The notes beneath the pieces were generated by a model. The model made no database searches. It saw nothing but the letters and a program-made list of their open reading frames with translations, and was not told where the DNA came from. DNA of 64,000 nt from Mixophyes australis (Eukaryota > Chordata > Amphibia > Anura > Limnodynastidae): positions 2,108,001-2,172,000 of the forward strand of contig JAVHZZ010000017.1 of NCBI GenBank assembly GCA_036250195.1, in the 5' to 3' direction. Position numbers and translations under genes: made by a program. This document shows positions 63,580 to 64,000 of this stretch, piece by piece (positions within the stretch are counted from its first letter, which is position 1; each line of letters opens with the position of its first letter).

Positions 63580-63606
63580 CAAGAGTTATTGACGTGCTAT
63601 AACTAC
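63580..63606 (+). pseudogene. Decayed transposase fragment, unit 2
   Basis: The frame Q-E-L-L-T-C-Y-N-Y corresponds to transposase residues 177-185 and shares the T-C-x-N-Y changes of unit 1, so units 1 and 2 descend from a common altered copy. It is short and has no independent coding potential. Confidence 0.55.
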
Positions 63607-63657
63607 TGTAGTTTTTATAAATTATAAACACTACACTTGAAAGTTGGAGCAGGTATT

Positions 63658-63679
63658 GTGGCCCCGGTACCGGGGCCAC
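63658..63679. repeat. Perfect 22-bp GC-rich palindrome
   Basis: The left half GTGGCCCCGGT is followed by its exact reverse complement with no spacer, centred on a KpnI site (GGTACC). The related unit at 63,862-63,890 keeps 12 extra bases between two gtacc copies. The palindrome is therefore best explained as a deletion between those short direct repeats that removed the hairpin loop. Confidence 0.9.
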
Positions 63680-63764
63680 TCCACTATGCAGTCCAGATAG
63701 AGGCGTATCAGATATTAAACAACGTTGACTGTTGCTGCCAAATCATAAATTAATGAAAATGACC

Positions 63765-63840
63765 TGTCATCGTCAAAAACAAGAGGTATTGACACACTCG
63801 AACTACACCCTGTATATGCTGCAGAGGATGTAGGAGCAGG
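63765..63840 (+). pseudogene. Decayed transposase fragment, unit 3, with in-frame stop
   Basis: From 63,765 the frame matches transposase residues 172-193 at 16 of 22 positions, including K-Q-E-V and the run T-L-Y-M-L-Q-R-M. The codon matching Glu194 (GAG at 61,821) is a TAG stop at 63,831-63,833, after which gagcagg continues the similarity. DNA matches the main frame closely over tatatgctgcagaggatg. Trp183 and Arg182 are replaced. This is the best-preserved of the three relics and ties the 3' repeats to the transposase family. Confidence 0.8.
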
Positions 63841-63866
63841 CAATTTGAAGGTGGAGGTATTGTGGC

Positions 63867-63890
63867 CCCGGTACCAAATTGTGTACCGGG
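63867..63890. repeat. Hairpin CCCGGTAC / GTACCGGG with 8-nt loop
   Basis: Arms at 63,867-63,874 and 63,883-63,890 are perfect complements around the loop caaattgt. It occupies the same place in repeat unit 3 as the spacerless 22-bp palindrome in unit 2, and is probably the ancestral form. Beyond the stem, actactgcactatgcagtccaga matches the flank of the other copy. Confidence 0.85.
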
Positions 63891-64000
63891 ACTACTGCAC
63901 TATGCAGTCCAGAAAGCTACCTCGGTGAAACGTTTTGGACTAAAAACAATATTGTGAGGTGTGAGGTGTTCAGAATAGACTGGGAATTAGTGGAAATGAT

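Larger units (their letters stand above)
60968..64000 (+). mobile_element. hAT-superfamily (ZBED-like) DNA transposon remnant
   Basis: Right after the satellite, sequence composition changes at once and a hAT transposase-like reading frame follows on the plus strand. I take everything from the array edge to the window end as one decayed element, or nested pieces of one family, because fragments of the same transposase recur downstream of the main frame. I could identify neither terminal inverted repeats nor an 8-bp target duplication. The left end seems to be cut by the satellite boundary and the right end lies beyond the window. The interior shows deletion, a frame change, tandem duplication and pseudogenised fragments, so it is probably immobile. 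Family assignment rests on the coding motifs. Confidence 0.75.
63331..64000. repeat. Three degenerate direct repeats spaced 205-222 bp
   Basis: Units start at about 63,331, 63,553 and 63,758 with aatg(c/a)(c/t)ctgt. Each continues into a decayed transposase fragment. Units 1 and 2 share a following stretch with cactacacttgaaag and gagc; units 2 and 3 share ggtattgtggccccggtac, then cactatgcagtccaga. Unit 1 has its own middle section (63,425-63,552), in which I see nothing recognisable. The third runs to or beyond the window end. The pattern suggests old tandem duplications within the transposon's 3' region that have since diverged and suffered indels. Confidence 0.7.

Noticed and set aside
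63446..63679. Minus-strand open stretch of 77 codons
   Set aside because: It runs through degenerate non-coding repeats and ends in the GC-rich palindrome. No similarity to a known domain and no related frame in the neighbouring units.
60968..64000. Terminal inverted repeats and 8-bp target duplication of a complete hAT element
   Set aside because: I looked for CAG- or TAG-starting inverted ends at the satellite boundary and near the window end and found no convincing pair; the right end is probably outside the window.

Overview
The window is eukaryotic and almost entirely repetitive. About 95% of it (1 to roughly 60,967) is one uninterrupted head-to-tail satellite array of a 50-52 bp monomer, about 1,170-1,180 copies by length. 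The last 3 kb (about 60,968-64,000) is the remains of a hAT-superfamily (ZBED/Ac-like) DNA transposon. Families of this kind are abundant in vertebrates, above all amphibians and fish, so a vertebrate host, perhaps an amphibian, is my best guess. This is inference: no host single-copy gene is present to settle it.

Satellite, 1-60,967. Every monomer lies in the same orientation, and I saw no inversion and no inserted foreign element. A core of about 20 bp (GAACTGCAATCTATATTACT) hardly varies. Variation is confined to a one-base switch (acGtt / acTtt / acAtt), a short switch before CAGTCC (ctg, aag, cag, gtg, gaa) and the following A-run. The switches are linked, giving about eight monomer types. 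Types recur in fixed order, so the array has higher-order structure: a 26-monomer period (1,344-1,348 bp), a 15-monomer period (776 bp), and larger block duplications at offsets of 3,057, 3,110, 3,262, 4,920, 5,176, 5,234 and 7,095 bp, which can be followed by rare private mutations. Neighbouring monomers form a short hairpin (TGCAGTCCC, A-rich loop, GGAACTGCA). No gene lies in this region. The array runs off the left edge.

Transposon remnant, 60,968-64,000. The satellite stops abruptly against a degraded reading frame (61,009-61,241, one frame change), followed by a 542-codon open frame (61,242-62,870) encoding the C-terminal two thirds of a hAT transposase with the SDN and CFAHTVNL motifs and the SERVFSAAGN dimerisation block. 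The BED zinc finger and the first catalytic Asp block are absent, so it is probably not an autonomous transposase. Downstream are a two-copy 173-bp tandem duplication, each copy with a 19-bp inverted repeat (62,903-63,240), and then three degenerate direct repeats spaced 205-222 bp apart (63,331-64,000). Each of these begins with a decayed piece of the transposase coding sequence. Two contain a GC-rich palindromic segment, one of which has become a perfect 22-bp palindrome.

The most interesting possibility is that the satellite and the transposon tail are related: 63,687-63,741 shares several ordered blocks with the satellite monomer, which could mean the satellite arose from non-coding sequence of this transposon family. 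I found no undescribed gene system.
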